From Terrimesophilobacter sp964651535 (GTDB lineage Bacteria; Actinomycetota; Actinomycetes; Actinomycetales; Microbacteriaceae), in the NCBI GenBank assembly GCA_964651535.1, contig CAZYYE010000002.1, forward strand, positions 372,001 through 436,000: DNA of 64,000 nucleotides. Reading direction: 5' to 3'. The notes under the pieces were generated by a model. That model worked only from the letters and a program-made list of their open reading frames with translations, ran no database searches and was not told the DNA's origin. The position numbers were made by a program, and so were the translations under genes. This document shows, in pieces, positions 24,785-33,201 of the stretch. Position 1 is the first letter of the stretch. Every line of letters starts with the position of its first letter.

Positions 24785-25339
24785 CTACTTCTTGTTGAGG
24801 ATGTAGAGCAATCCAGTCAGGGCCACCACGATAGCGAAAATGAGTCCGACGACCCAATTTGCGAGCGTCGCAACGCCGCCCACCCCACCGAGGAAGAACA
24901 GCAACGCGAGCAGGAAGACGAGCCACATGGCCCATTTCGCAAGGCCACGAGCGACGCCCTTCTGCATGATGGCGATCGCCGCCAGCAGCGTGCCGACGAC
25001 GACGAGAATTGCGACAACCCAGCCCCACGTGCCGGAGACGGCCACACCGAACAACGGCAGCAACGCCCACAACAGCGTGCCGAGAGCTGCGGCCCAGAGC
25101 CCGACCTTGCCGAGCATGCTGTTTCCCACTGCGCCGTTGGAACCCGTCTGACCCCAACCTACGAGGAAAAACCCGAGTGCGACGATGACGAGACCGATGA
25201 TGCCGATCCAGGTCATGATGCCGCCGGAAGTGCCGGCCTGAGCGAGCACGATCGTGAGCAGCCACAGGAAGCCGCCGACGAGAAGTCCGCCGCCGCCGTA
25301 GATTCGCCAGTTCGCGGTGTCCTTGTCAACAGTTGTCAT
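24785..25339 (-). CDS. Small multi-pass membrane protein, unknown
   Basis: 184 residues from ATG 25339, preceded by AAAGGAACTAACT. Five hydrophobic segments, Gly/Ala/Val-rich, for example GGGLLVGGFLWLLTIVLAQAG and WVVAILVVVGTLLAAIAIM; ends ...LLYILNKK. No family recognised. Divergent from pspA, so possibly a stress-related membrane protein. Confidence 0.7.
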   Translation of the reverse strand: MTTVDKDTANWRIYGGGGLLVGGFLWLLTIVLAQAGTSGGIMTWIGIIGLVIVALGFFLVGWGQTGSNGAVGNSMLGKVGLWAAALGTLLWALLPLFGVAVSGTWGWVVAILVVVGTLLAAIAIMQKGVARGLAKWAMWLVFLLALLFFLGGVGGVATLANWVVGLIFAIVVALTGLLYILNKK

Positions 25340-25593
25340 AGTTAGTTCCTTTTCCTTTTGGGAAATCACCACAGCCACAGTGACCGTGACGGGCCCATTG
25401 TGGCAGGCGCCCGTTCGCGTGTAAATGGAACACGCACAAAAACCTTGGATCCTCCTGAAAAGTTCAAAATTGTCAGCATATTTGCAGAATTGCTGCGCCA
25501 GCGCGATTCCCACGATTCTCGTGCTTTCGTTCGCAGCACGTGCTCCACTACCGTGGGAGAACATCTCGACGCCCAACAGACAAGGAAACGCCC
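25340..25593. promoter_or_regulatory. Divergent intergenic region upstream of pspA
   Basis: 254 nt. Contains an AT-richer patch at about 25460-25490 (AAAATTGTCAGCATATTTGC) that is the most likely promoter area. I cannot fix the boxes. No gene visible. Confidence 0.35.
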
Positions 25594-26337
25594 ATGGTGA
25601 AGCAGTCCATTTTCGGCAGGATCGCCCAATTGGCCAAAGCCAATATCAACGCGCTGCTCGATGCCGCGGAAGACCCCGCAATGATGCTCGATCAGATGGT
25701 GCGCGACTACACGAACAACATCGCGGAAGCGGAAAGCGCGATTGCGCAGACCATCGGAAACCTTCGGCTCCTGGAGCAGGATCACGCCGAAGATGTCGCG
25801 AACGCCCAGGACTGGGGCAGCAAAGCGCTCGCCGCGAGCCGCAAAGCCGACGAACTTCGGACCGCGGGAAACGCGGCGGATGCCGACAAGTTCGACAATC
25901 TCGCCAGGGTCGCGCTCGGCCGCCAACTCTCCGCGGAGAAAGAAGCGAAGTCCGTCGAGCCCACGATCGCAAGTCAGACGGAAGTCGTCGACAAGCTCAA
26001 GAAGGGCCTCGACGGTATGCGCGGCAAACTCACCGAGCTGTCCTCGAAGCGCGATGAGCTCATCGCCAGAGCCAAGACGGCGAGCGCTCAGCAGCAGGTC
26101 ATGGATGCCATGAAAAGCATCGACCTCCTGGACCCGACAAGCGAGATCAACCGCTTCGAAGAAAAGATCCGCCGCGAAGAAGCCAAGGTCCTCGGCCAGC
26201 AGGAGCTTGCGGCATCCAGCCTGGATGCCCAATTCGAGCAGCTCGCAGACAGCGACAAGGAGATCGAGGTGGATGCGAGACTGGCCGCTCTCAAGGCGGG
26301 CGGAGACCCGCAGAAAGCTGTCACCTCCGGGGATTAG
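25594..26337 (+). CDS. pspA: PspA/IM30 family protein
   Basis: 247 residues, nearly all helical coiled coil. IFGRIAQLAKANINALLDAAEDPAMMLDQMVRDY is the amphipathic N-terminal membrane-binding helix and start of the family. PspA/Vipp1-type proteins are ESCRT-III-like, bind stressed membrane from the cytosolic side and form ring or rod assemblies. AAGGAA lies 6 nt upstream of the ATG. Its stop TAG is part of the -10 box of the next gene. Confidence 0.92.
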   Translation: MVKQSIFGRIAQLAKANINALLDAAEDPAMMLDQMVRDYTNNIAEAESAIAQTIGNLRLLEQDHAEDVANAQDWGSKALAASRKADELRTAGNAADADKFDNLARVALGRQLSAEKEAKSVEPTIASQTEVVDKLKKGLDGMRGKLTELSSKRDELIARAKTASAQQQVMDAMKSIDLLDPTSEINRFEEKIRREEAKVLGQQELAASSLDAQFEQLADSDKEIEVDARLAALKAGGDPQKAVTSGD

Positions 26338-26340
26338 TCT
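26335..26340 (+). promoter_or_regulatory. -10 box of a leaderless promoter (arginase-like gene)
   Basis: TAGTCT, 6 nt before the ATG, with no Shine-Dalgarno between. It overlaps the pspA stop codon. Confidence 0.5.
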
Positions 26341-26346
26341 CGCACC

Positions 26347-27171
26347 ATGGACGTGAGATTTCTTTTCGCGCCGCAGTGGCAGGGCTCTGGTTCCACCAGG
26401 GCCCTGCAACTCGGAGATGGTGCTGAAGCCATCCGAAAAGATCTGCCTGCCTCGCGAACGACTATCATCGACGTCCCGCTCGGCGCCGGCGAAAGCCTCG
26501 GAAGCGGAATCCGAAGATTCAGTTCGATCCAGGCGGTGCGCGACCGGATTGCTGACGTCCTCGCGGACATCGACGGTCCCGTCATCACAATCGGCGGGGA
26601 CTGCGGCGTCGACCTCGCTCCCGTCGCACACGCCAACGCGAACCACTCCGACGGTGTTGCCCTCGTGTGGTTCGACGCCCACCCGGATATGAACACCCCC
26701 GAGAGTTCGCCTTCTGGCGCGTTCCACGGAATGGTCCTGCGCACGCTGCTCGGCGAGGGGTTTCCCTCTCTCGTCCCCGACAATCCGCTCCGCTCCGAAC
26801 GCGTGGTCCTCGCCGGAGCGAGAGCGTTCGACGCGCCGGAGGCCACGGCGGTCGCCGAGCGCGGCATCCCGATTCTGCCGCCTGCCGAGGTCTCGCCGGA
26901 GTCGCTCGTACGGGCGGTTGAGGCAACTGGAGCGACCGCCGTGTACTTTCACATCGACCTCGACGTTCTCGATTCGGCCGAATTCTCTTCGCTCGGATTC
27001 CCCGAACCATTCGGCCTCAGCGTCGCCACGCTACTGGAATCCATCCGCGCCCTCACCGCCCGATTTGCACTCGCGGGCGCATCCATTTGCGAGTTCGCAC
27101 CCCCTGCCCCGGAGAACGCGTCCGACGATCTTCCGACGATCCTGCGCATCATCGGCGCGCTCACCGCGTGA
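26347..27171 (+). CDS. Arginase/agmatinase-family protein
   Basis: 274 residues with the ureohydrolase fold. TIGGDCGVDL (about 82-91), VWFDAHPDMNTPE (108-120) and YFHIDLDVLDS (about 198-208) match the three metal-binding motifs. The first motif is normally GGDHS; here Cys86 replaces the Mn-ligand His, while the Asp/His/Asp ligands of the other motifs are kept. It may hydrolyse a guanidino compound or have a changed metal site. Probably leaderless. Confidence 0.8.
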   Translation: MDVRFLFAPQWQGSGSTRALQLGDGAEAIRKDLPASRTTIIDVPLGAGESLGSGIRRFSSIQAVRDRIADVLADIDGPVITIGGDCGVDLAPVAHANANHSDGVALVWFDAHPDMNTPESSPSGAFHGMVLRTLLGEGFPSLVPDNPLRSERVVLAGARAFDAPEATAVAERGIPILPPAEVSPESLVRAVEATGATAVYFHIDLDVLDSAEFSSLGFPEPFGLSVATLLESIRALTARFALAGASICEFAPPAPENASDDLPTILRIIGALTA

Positions 27172-27194
27172 TCGCTTGCGCCTAGGCTGGCGGG

Positions 27195-28022
27195 ATGAAC
27201 GACATCACCGCGAAGCGCTCCCATCACGACGATGCAGACACCGCGTCACGGATAACCCTTGAACGGGATGGCCACGTCCTGCTCATCGGGTTCAACCGGC
27301 CCGACAAGCGCAACGCCGCCGACTTGCGCCTCTTGCAGGAACTTTCCCTCGCCTACGGCGAACTCGACCGCGACCCGGAGCTTCGCGCGGGTTTCGTCTT
27401 CGCCCACGGTGAACATTTCACGGGCGGTCTGGATCTTGCCGATGTCGGACCCCGGCTTGGATCGGATGGCCTCGATATTGTTCCGGAAGGCGGAATCAAC
27501 CCTTGGGCGGTGGACGGCCGTGCGGTGAGCAAACCGGTCGTCATGGCCGTGCAGGGCACATGCCTCACGTTGGGAATCGAGCTCATTCTCGCGAGCGACA
27601 TGGCCATCGCGGCGGACTCGACAGTTTTCGGGCAGATCGAAGTGAGCCGTGGAATTCTGCCGTTCGGCGGCGCAACGATTCGGCTCCCTCGCGCAGTCGG
27701 CTGGGGCAATGCGATGCGCTGGATCCTCACGGGAGACAGCTTCGACGCGGCGGAAGCGCTCAGAATCGGACTCGTGCAGGAGATCGTTCCGCACGGCGAA
27801 CAGTACGCGAGAGGCCTGGAGCTCGCGCAGCGAATCGCGGCCCAGGCACCCCTCGCCGTGCAGGCGTCACTGGCCAACGCGCGCACCGCGATCCGGGAGG
27901 GCGACTCGGCGGCGGAGAACGAACTCCAGCCTGCACTCGTCCGGCTCGCGCAAACCGAGGACGCCCGCATCGGCACCGAATCCTTCTTCACCCGCCAACC
28001 GGCTGAATTCCTCGGGCGCTGA
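27195..28022 (+). CDS. Enoyl-CoA hydratase/isomerase (crotonase) family
   Basis: 275 residues. Crotonase elements: LLIGFNRPDKRNAADLRLLQEL, the first oxyanion-hole loop HGEHFTGGLDLADV, and the second GTCLTLGIELILASDMAIAADSTVFGQIEVSRGILP. Acts on acyl-CoA thioesters in the cytosol; likely fatty-acid or aromatic degradation, exact substrate unknown. TAGGCT (27183-27188) lies 6 nt before the ATG, indicating a leaderless transcript. Confidence 0.9.
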   Translation: MNDITAKRSHHDDADTASRITLERDGHVLLIGFNRPDKRNAADLRLLQELSLAYGELDRDPELRAGFVFAHGEHFTGGLDLADVGPRLGSDGLDIVPEGGINPWAVDGRAVSKPVVMAVQGTCLTLGIELILASDMAIAADSTVFGQIEVSRGILPFGGATIRLPRAVGWGNAMRWILTGDSFDAAEALRIGLVQEIVPHGEQYARGLELAQRIAAQAPLAVQASLANARTAIREGDSAAENELQPALVRLAQTEDARIGTESFFTRQPAEFLGR

Positions 28023-28062
28023 CAGTCCGGCAAAATTCAGGCGTCACGCGTACCCTCGAACA

Positions 28063-29472
28063 ATGAATGACTACGACGTGATTGTCATCGGTGCGGGAGC
28101 AACCGGCGAGAATTTGGCGGACCGCGCAAAAGCAGGCGGCTTGAGCGTCGTCATCATCGAGAGCGAACTCGTCGGCGGTGAATGCTCCTACTGGGCATGC
28201 ATGCCATCCAAGGCACTGTTGCGCAGCGCCGCCGCACTGCGCGCGGCCCGGCGCGTCGGCGGCGCGCGAGAAGCGGCGACAGGCGAACTCGATGTGCCTG
28301 CGGTGTTCGCGCGACGAGATTCGACGGTCCACGAATGGAACGACGGGAGCCAGGTGACATGGCTCAAATCCATCGGGGTCGACCTGGTGCGAGGCAAAGC
28401 GCGCATTTCCGGTGAGCGGGAAGTCACGGTAACCGCGGCGGAGGGCCCGGAACGCGTGTTGAGCGCACGACATGCCGTTGCGGTGTGCACGGGTTCGGCC
28501 GCCCTGCTTCCCGACATCCCAGGGCTTCGGGAATCCGCACCGTGGACGAGCCGGGAGGCCACGAGCGCCAGGACTGCGCCTCGGAGCCTCGCGATCATTG
28601 GCGGCGGCGTGGTCGGAGTCGAAATGGCGACCGCCTACGCAGGATTCGGGACGGATGTGACGGTCATTTCCCGAAGCGGACTCCTCGGCAATGAGGAGCC
28701 CTTCGCAGGCGAGCTCGTGCAGGAGGGCCTCACCCAACTTGGCGCGACCGTCCTCACCGGCATTTCCCCGTCAACGGTGCGCAGGACCGATCAAGGAGTA
28801 CTGCTCGAGCTCGACAACGGAACCGCAGTGGTTGCGGACGAGGTGCTTGTCGCCACAGGGCGGATTCCCCGCACCACGGACCTCGGCCTCGAGAACGTCG
28901 GCCTCCGCGATGGCGACTGGCTGGATGTGGATGACACCATGCGGGTTCGTGGAAGCGACTGGCTCTACGCGGCCGGCGACGTAAACCATCGGGTGCTGCT
29001 GACGCACCAGGGAAAGTACCAGGCGAGAGCGGCGGGCGCCGCGATCGCGGTCCGAGCCAACGGGCACGATGTCGACGACGAAGCATGGGGCCGCCATGTT
29101 GCGACAGCGGACCATGAGGCGGTCCCCCAAGTCACCTTCAGCGAACCGGAGGTTGCCTCCGTGGGACTCACCGAGGCCGCGGCGACAAAGGCCGGTTACC
29201 CGATCCGCGTCATCGACCACAACATCGGCGAGGTCGCGGGGGGAAGCCTCCAGGCCGACGGGTACGGGGGCCGCGCGCGGTTGGTGATCGACGAATCGCG
29301 CGGTGTCATCATCGGCGCGACGTTCGTCGGCCAGGATGTCGCTGAGCTGCTGCACGCTGCGACGATCGCGATTGTGGGCGAGGTGCCGATCGACCGACTG
29401 TGGCACGCGGTTCCGGCGTTCCCGACGATGAGCGAAGTGTGGCTGCGGTTGCTGGAGGAGTATCGGGGCTAG
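28063..29472 (+). CDS. FAD-dependent pyridine nucleotide-disulfide oxidoreductase
   Basis: 469 residues from ATG 28063. FAD-binding VIVIGAGATGENLADRA (6-22), redox-active GGECSYWACMPSK with Cys41 and Cys46 in the CxxxxC spacing, NAD(P)-binding LAIIGGGVVGVEMATAYAGFG, second FAD motif WLYAAGDVNHR, and C-terminal HAVPAFPTMSEVW supplying the catalytic His/Glu. This is the class I family of dihydrolipoyl dehydrogenase, mycothione and mercuric reductase; which substrate is used is open. A MshA-like gene is convergent and next door, making a mycothiol link possible. TACCCT 6 nt before the ATG suggests leaderless transcription. Confidence 0.88.
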   Translation: MNDYDVIVIGAGATGENLADRAKAGGLSVVIIESELVGGECSYWACMPSKALLRSAAALRAARRVGGAREAATGELDVPAVFARRDSTVHEWNDGSQVTWLKSIGVDLVRGKARISGEREVTVTAAEGPERVLSARHAVAVCTGSAALLPDIPGLRESAPWTSREATSARTAPRSLAIIGGGVVGVEMATAYAGFGTDVTVISRSGLLGNEEPFAGELVQEGLTQLGATVLTGISPSTVRRTDQGVLLELDNGTAVVADEVLVATGRIPRTTDLGLENVGLRDGDWLDVDDTMRVRGSDWLYAAGDVNHRVLLTHQGKYQARAAGAAIAVRANGHDVDDEAWGRHVATADHEAVPQVTFSEPEVASVGLTEAAATKAGYPIRVIDHNIGEVAGGSLQADGYGGRARLVIDESRGVIIGATFVGQDVAELLHAATIAIVGEVPIDRLWHAVPAFPTMSEVWLRLLEEYRG

Positions 29473-30695
29473 AGGCTCCCATACACCCCGAGGAGCGCGG
29501 TTGCCGATGCCGCCCACGTGTAACCGAGCGCATGGTGGCGCGCGGACTCCGACAGTTCTGCGAGCAGCACCGAATCGCCAAGGAGGCCAGCGATGGCCTC
29601 CGCCCACTCACGCGGATCCCGAGAGTCGACGAGCACGCCGGACACGCCATGGGAGATCGATTCGACCATCCCGCTCCCCCGGAAACCCACGACGGGCGTA
29701 CCGCTGGCGGCAGACTCCAGTGCGACGAGACCGAACGTTTCGCTTTGTGATGTCACGAGCGTGAGCGTTGCCGCAGTGAGCACTTCGGCGAGTTCACCCC
29801 GGCCGAGCGCACCGACGAACCGAACGTCCTGCGCCACCCCCAGGTCCGCCGCGAGCGCCCGAAGATCCCTTGCGTACCGTTCGTCACCAGGAGTCGCTTC
29901 ACCGACGACGACGAGCACGGGATCCCCTCTGCTGCCCTCGTGCAACGCGGCAAGGACACGGATGGCCAACTCCTGATCTTTGAGAGGCTGCACCCGGCCA
30001 GCCACCACGAGAATGGGCCGGCCCGGCGCAATCGCGAGCTCGGCCCGCACGCGCTCATGCGCCTCGGTGCGATTTGGCCGGAACAGATCGACGTCGACAC
30101 CGGGAGGAATCACCCAAACCCGATCTGCCGGGGCGCGCACGGAATCGATCAGGAATGTAGCCTCAGCAGCCGAACCGGCGACGATGGCCGTTGCCTGGCC
30201 GGCGAGATACGCCTCGGAGTGAACCCGCCGCTCCGATTCCGACGGCGCGGCGGCCGCGCCAAGGCTGTTCTTCATTGCCGCAAGGGTGTGGAAACTTTGC
30301 ACGAAAGGCAGCCCGAACTCGAGGGCGACAGGGAGTGAGGCGATTCCGCTCAACCAGTAGTGCGCGTGAATGAGGTCGAATCGCGCATTCGGTCGAGCAG
30401 CGAGCACCGCGATGGCTTCCCCGAACGCGTCAGTCACGGAGGCGAGTTCGTCCTTGGAAATGGGTCCCCGCGGACCCGCAGGCAGCTCATGGAGCACTAC
30501 CCCGGGATCGAGCCGCCGCTCGATCGCGTCTCCCGCTGCGCGGGTGAGAAGGTCGACCTGGACGCCGCGGCCGGCCAACTCGCCCGCGAGCGACCTCAGC
30601 GCGACATTCATCCCGCCGGCGTCTCCCGTTCCTGGTTGCGCTGCCGGGGAGGTATGCATCGAGACGAGCGCCACGCGCGCGGGGATGCCGGCCAT
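29469..30695 (-). CDS. GT4 glycosyltransferase, MshA-like
   Basis: 408 residues. N-terminal VALVSMHTSPAAQPGTGDAGGMNVALRSLAGELAGRG is the hallmark of MshA (D-inositol-3-phosphate glycosyltransferase, first step of mycothiol synthesis) and close sucrose-phosphate-synthase-like enzymes. The GT-B fold continues with DLIHAHYWLSG, VWVIPPGVDVDLFRP and the donor-binding ETFGLVALESAASGTPVVGF. TACAGT (30702-30707 on the complement) is 6 nt before the ATG. It overlaps the convergent flavoprotein by 4 nt. Another sugar acceptor is possible. Confidence 0.8.
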   Translation of the reverse strand: MAGIPARVALVSMHTSPAAQPGTGDAGGMNVALRSLAGELAGRGVQVDLLTRAAGDAIERRLDPGVVLHELPAGPRGPISKDELASVTDAFGEAIAVLAARPNARFDLIHAHYWLSGIASLPVALEFGLPFVQSFHTLAAMKNSLGAAAAPSESERRVHSEAYLAGQATAIVAGSAAEATFLIDSVRAPADRVWVIPPGVDVDLFRPNRTEAHERVRAELAIAPGRPILVVAGRVQPLKDQELAIRVLAALHEGSRGDPVLVVVGEATPGDERYARDLRALAADLGVAQDVRFVGALGRGELAEVLTAATLTLVTSQSETFGLVALESAASGTPVVGFRGSGMVESISHGVSGVLVDSRDPREWAEAIAGLLGDSVLLAELSESARHHALGYTWAASATALLGVYGSL

Positions 30696-30752
30696 TCCAA
30701 CACTGTATTGCCTGCGGAGCTCGCCATGCCGGGAAGTGCTAGAACAGACACC

Positions 30753-31184
30753 ATGGCCATTGCCGTTTCACGGTTCGAGCGCGCAGCTCAAGCCGCTGTG
30801 CGCGGCGTCTCACGCGTCGGTTGGCTGCGCGCTCTCGTGCTGAGTCCGATCGTCGCCCGACCCGGTTACTGGTTCGCGACGCTGTGCGGCCTCCTCTGGG
30901 GGACGGTGCTGAGCTTCGGCCGCATCCGGTCGCAGGGCGGAGTGATCGTCGCGCGGAATTGCCCGCGGTGGTCTTTCGGCCGCGGCGGCACGACCATCGG
31001 AGCGGTGTTCCTTACGAACAACGCCCTCTCGCCCGGCATTCTGGCGCACGAAGCGGTGCACAGGGCCCAGTGGAAACGGTACGGCCTCGCTCTCATTCCC
31101 CTCTACATTGCGGCGGGCCGCACAGGCGTCACCAACCGATTCGAGATCGAGGCAGGGTTGAAGCGCGGCGGCTACATCACTTAG
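30753..31184 (+). CDS. Hypothetical protein with HEAVH motif
   Basis: 143 residues from ATG 30753, divergent from the MshA-like gene. A helix/hydrophobic segment (PGYWFATLCGLLWGTVLSFG, about 37-56), then GGTTIGAVFLTN and SPGILAHEAVHRAQWKRYG. HEAVH fits the HExxH zinc-peptidase pattern, and a Glu in RFEIEAG could be a third ligand. Similar actinobacterial proteins carry generic annotations. Possibly a membrane-bound minimal metalloprotease; function unproven. Confidence 0.65.
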   Translation: MAIAVSRFERAAQAAVRGVSRVGWLRALVLSPIVARPGYWFATLCGLLWGTVLSFGRIRSQGGVIVARNCPRWSFGRGGTTIGAVFLTNNALSPGILAHEAVHRAQWKRYGLALIPLYIAAGRTGVTNRFEIEAGLKRGGYIT

Positions 31185-31205
31185 CGGTTTCCGGGGTGGT
31201 GGCCC

Positions 31206-31272
31206 GGCGGGGACGTTTGGGGGTCGTGCCCAAAGATGCCCGCCGAACCCGCGACCCCCAAACGTCCCCGCC
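31206..31272. terminator. Perfect 21-bp inverted repeat between convergent genes
   Basis: Left arm 31206-31226 (GGCGGGGACGTTTGGGGGTC...) and right arm 31252-31272 are exact reverse complements, with a 25-nt loop. It lies between the converging HEAVH and amidase genes, so it may stop transcription both ways, or be a dispersed palindromic element. Confidence 0.65.
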
Positions 31273-31322
31273 AGGCCAGTCCTGTGCAACGCTCCGAGGC
31301 TGTCGTCGAGACGCGCCGTCAG

Positions 31323-32738
31323 TCACCAACTCGGCGGATGACGGTCCTGCCAGCGGAGGCGGCGTTCCAATTGCGCGCCGAGAGAAAGGAGAACATGTTC
31401 GCCGCCCGGACGTCCGATGAGCTGAACGCCCATGGGGAGGCCGCCTACGGTGACAGAGACGGGCAGCGAAATTGCCGGAAGACCGGACACGTTCAGGAAC
31501 GACGTGAAAGGCGTGTACTGCACTTGCTGCTCGAAGTTGCGTTCCGGATCCGTCTGGTCGTACCAGCCGATCGGTCGCGGAGTCATGGCGAGCGCCGGCG
31601 TGAGAATCGCATCGAACCCGGCAAATTGCCGGATGACAGATCGCTCGAAGGTGGCGAGCGACGTGAGCGCCTCGGCGAGTTGCCTCGCACTGAGTTCGCG
31701 GCCACGCTTCACGAGCCACTGGGTGAGCGGTTCAAGCAGTTCGAGAGCTTGCCCTTCCGCAGGAATCGTCGCAGCTCCTGCTTGCCAGATCGCTCGGAAT
31801 CCCGGTGCGAAGCTGTCATCGGGCTCCAATGCCGTCTGTTCGACTCCGTGTCCCAGCGCGTCGAGTTCGCGAACGGCGAGGTCGAGAGCCGCTGTCGCCT
31901 CTGGCGCAATTGCGATGTCATATGCGCCGTCCCACGGCGATGTCGTCATGACGCCGAGTTGGAATCTACCCTCGCCGCGAACGGCAGCACCGAGAAGGGG
32001 TCCGCCGTCCCAGCGCGGCGCCCGAAGGGTGAACGGGTAGTCTCCCCCGCTGATCATCGCGTCCAGAAGCATCGCGGCATCGGCAACCGTGCGCGCGAGG
32101 GGGCCAGGTACGGGCAGCCCGCCCAGCCGGTCAATCCCGGTACCGGAAGGAATGAGTCCCCGCGTCGGCTTCAGGCCGACGAGTCCGCATGCGGCGGCGG
32201 GAATCCGTATCGAGCCGCCTCCGTCGGATCCCGGTGCGAACGGGAGGAGGCCGGCAGCTACGGCCGCCGCTGCTCCACCGCTCGATCCGCCGGCGCCGAG
32301 GCTCGGGTCATAGGGGTTGCGTGCGGGAGCACCCACGAGATTCTCGGTGTAGCAGGACAGCCCGAATTCCGGAGTGTTCGTCTTTCCGAGGCTGATTGCC
32401 CCAGCATCATCCAGTACCGTGGCGAGGTCGTCGGATTCCTCCGGCACGAAGTCGGCGAACAATCGCGAGCCGAAGGTCGTCCGCACGCCGTTGCGCTGAA
32501 CGAGATCCTTGTCCGCGAACGGCAATCCCCACAGTGGAGCTGACCGCGGGTGGGTCGCCGAAACTTCCCTCGCTCGCGCGCGGGCGCCGTCTGCCGTGAC
32601 GGTCAGAAAGGCTCCCAGTCCGGGGTCGAGGCACTCGATGCGGTCGAGATAGTGACCGGCCAGTTCTACGGGAGTAATGTCGCCGCGTTGCAGCGAACTC
32701 CACTGGTCCAGAGCGGAGAGGTCGTGAAGTTCGGTCAC
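31323..32738 (-). CDS. Amidase-signature family hydrolase
   Basis: 471 residues. Catalytic Lys in LPFADKDLVQ, the cis-Ser in GSDGGGSIRIPAAACGLVGLKPTRG and the Gly/Ser-rich stretch LGAGGSSGGAAAAVAAG complete the Ser-cisSer-Lys triad. It cleaves amides of aliphatic or aromatic substrates, or could be part of a urea/nitrile route; the substrate is not readable. Start GTG 32738 lies 6 nt after TAGGCT (32745-32750, complement), indicating leaderless expression. Confidence 0.92.
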   Translation of the reverse strand: MTELHDLSALDQWSSLQRGDITPVELAGHYLDRIECLDPGLGAFLTVTADGARARAREVSATHPRSAPLWGLPFADKDLVQRNGVRTTFGSRLFADFVPEESDDLATVLDDAGAISLGKTNTPEFGLSCYTENLVGAPARNPYDPSLGAGGSSGGAAAAVAAGLLPFAPGSDGGGSIRIPAAACGLVGLKPTRGLIPSGTGIDRLGGLPVPGPLARTVADAAMLLDAMISGGDYPFTLRAPRWDGGPLLGAAVRGEGRFQLGVMTTSPWDGAYDIAIAPEATAALDLAVRELDALGHGVEQTALEPDDSFAPGFRAIWQAGAATIPAEGQALELLEPLTQWLVKRGRELSARQLAEALTSLATFERSVIRQFAGFDAILTPALAMTPRPIGWYDQTDPERNFEQQVQYTPFTSFLNVSGLPAISLPVSVTVGGLPMGVQLIGRPGGEHVLLSLGAQLERRLRWQDRHPPSW

Positions 32739-32787
32739 GCATCGAGCCTACGGCGGAACTTGACAAACTGGCGGGGTATATGGTTCA

Positions 32788-32803
32788 TTAGTCAAGTAAC
32801 TAA
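32788..32803. promoter_or_regulatory. Candidate GntR operator
   Basis: TTAGT-CAAGTA-ACTAA, a 5-bp-arm dyad 41 nt upstream of the GntR gene. TTGACA (32760-32765) could be its -35, which would put the operator near the transcription start. Confidence 0.5.
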
Positions 32804-32844
32804 CCAGCGAACTAAACTGCAGCACAGAGAAGGAGGCGGACCAC

Positions 32845-33201
32845 GTGGACGACTCACGGCCGATCTTCATTCAAATCGCTGAGCAGATAGAAAACGACAT
32901 CCTGAGCGGAGTGCTCCCCGAGGAATCCCAGGTGCCCTCGACGAACGAGTACGCCGCGTTCTACCGCATCAACCCGGCCACCGCCGGAAAGGGAGTGAAT
33001 GTGCTCGTCGACACCGGCATCCTGTACAAGAAAAGGGGAATCGGCATGTTCGTCGCCCCCGGCTCGCGGGAGAAGATCATCACGGTCCGCCGGGAACGGT
33101 TCCAGGCCGAGTACGTCAGACCCCTGGTACTGGAAGCCAGAAACCTCAGCATCAGCACAGCAGAACTCACCGACATGATCACGAAAGAAGGAGACTCATG
33201 A
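32845..33201 (+). CDS. GntR-family regulator, YtrA subgroup
   Basis: 118 residues from GTG with AGGAGG upstream. Winged helix: PIFIQIAEQIENDILSGVLPEESQVPSTNEYAAFYRINPATAGKGVNVLVDTGILYKKRGIGMFVA, followed only by a short helical tail instead of a ligand domain, which is the YtrA type. It overlaps the ATPase start by 4 nt. It likely represses this operon and responds to cell-wall stress or an antibiotic. Confidence 0.9.
   Translation: MDDSRPIFIQIAEQIENDILSGVLPEESQVPSTNEYAAFYRINPATAGKGVNVLVDTGILYKKRGIGMFVAPGSREKIITVRRERFQAEYVRPLVLEARNLSISTAELTDMITKEGDS

Noticed and set aside
25366..26952. 528-residue minus-strand frame
   Set aside because: Antisense to pspA and the arginase-like gene, Arg-rich composition.
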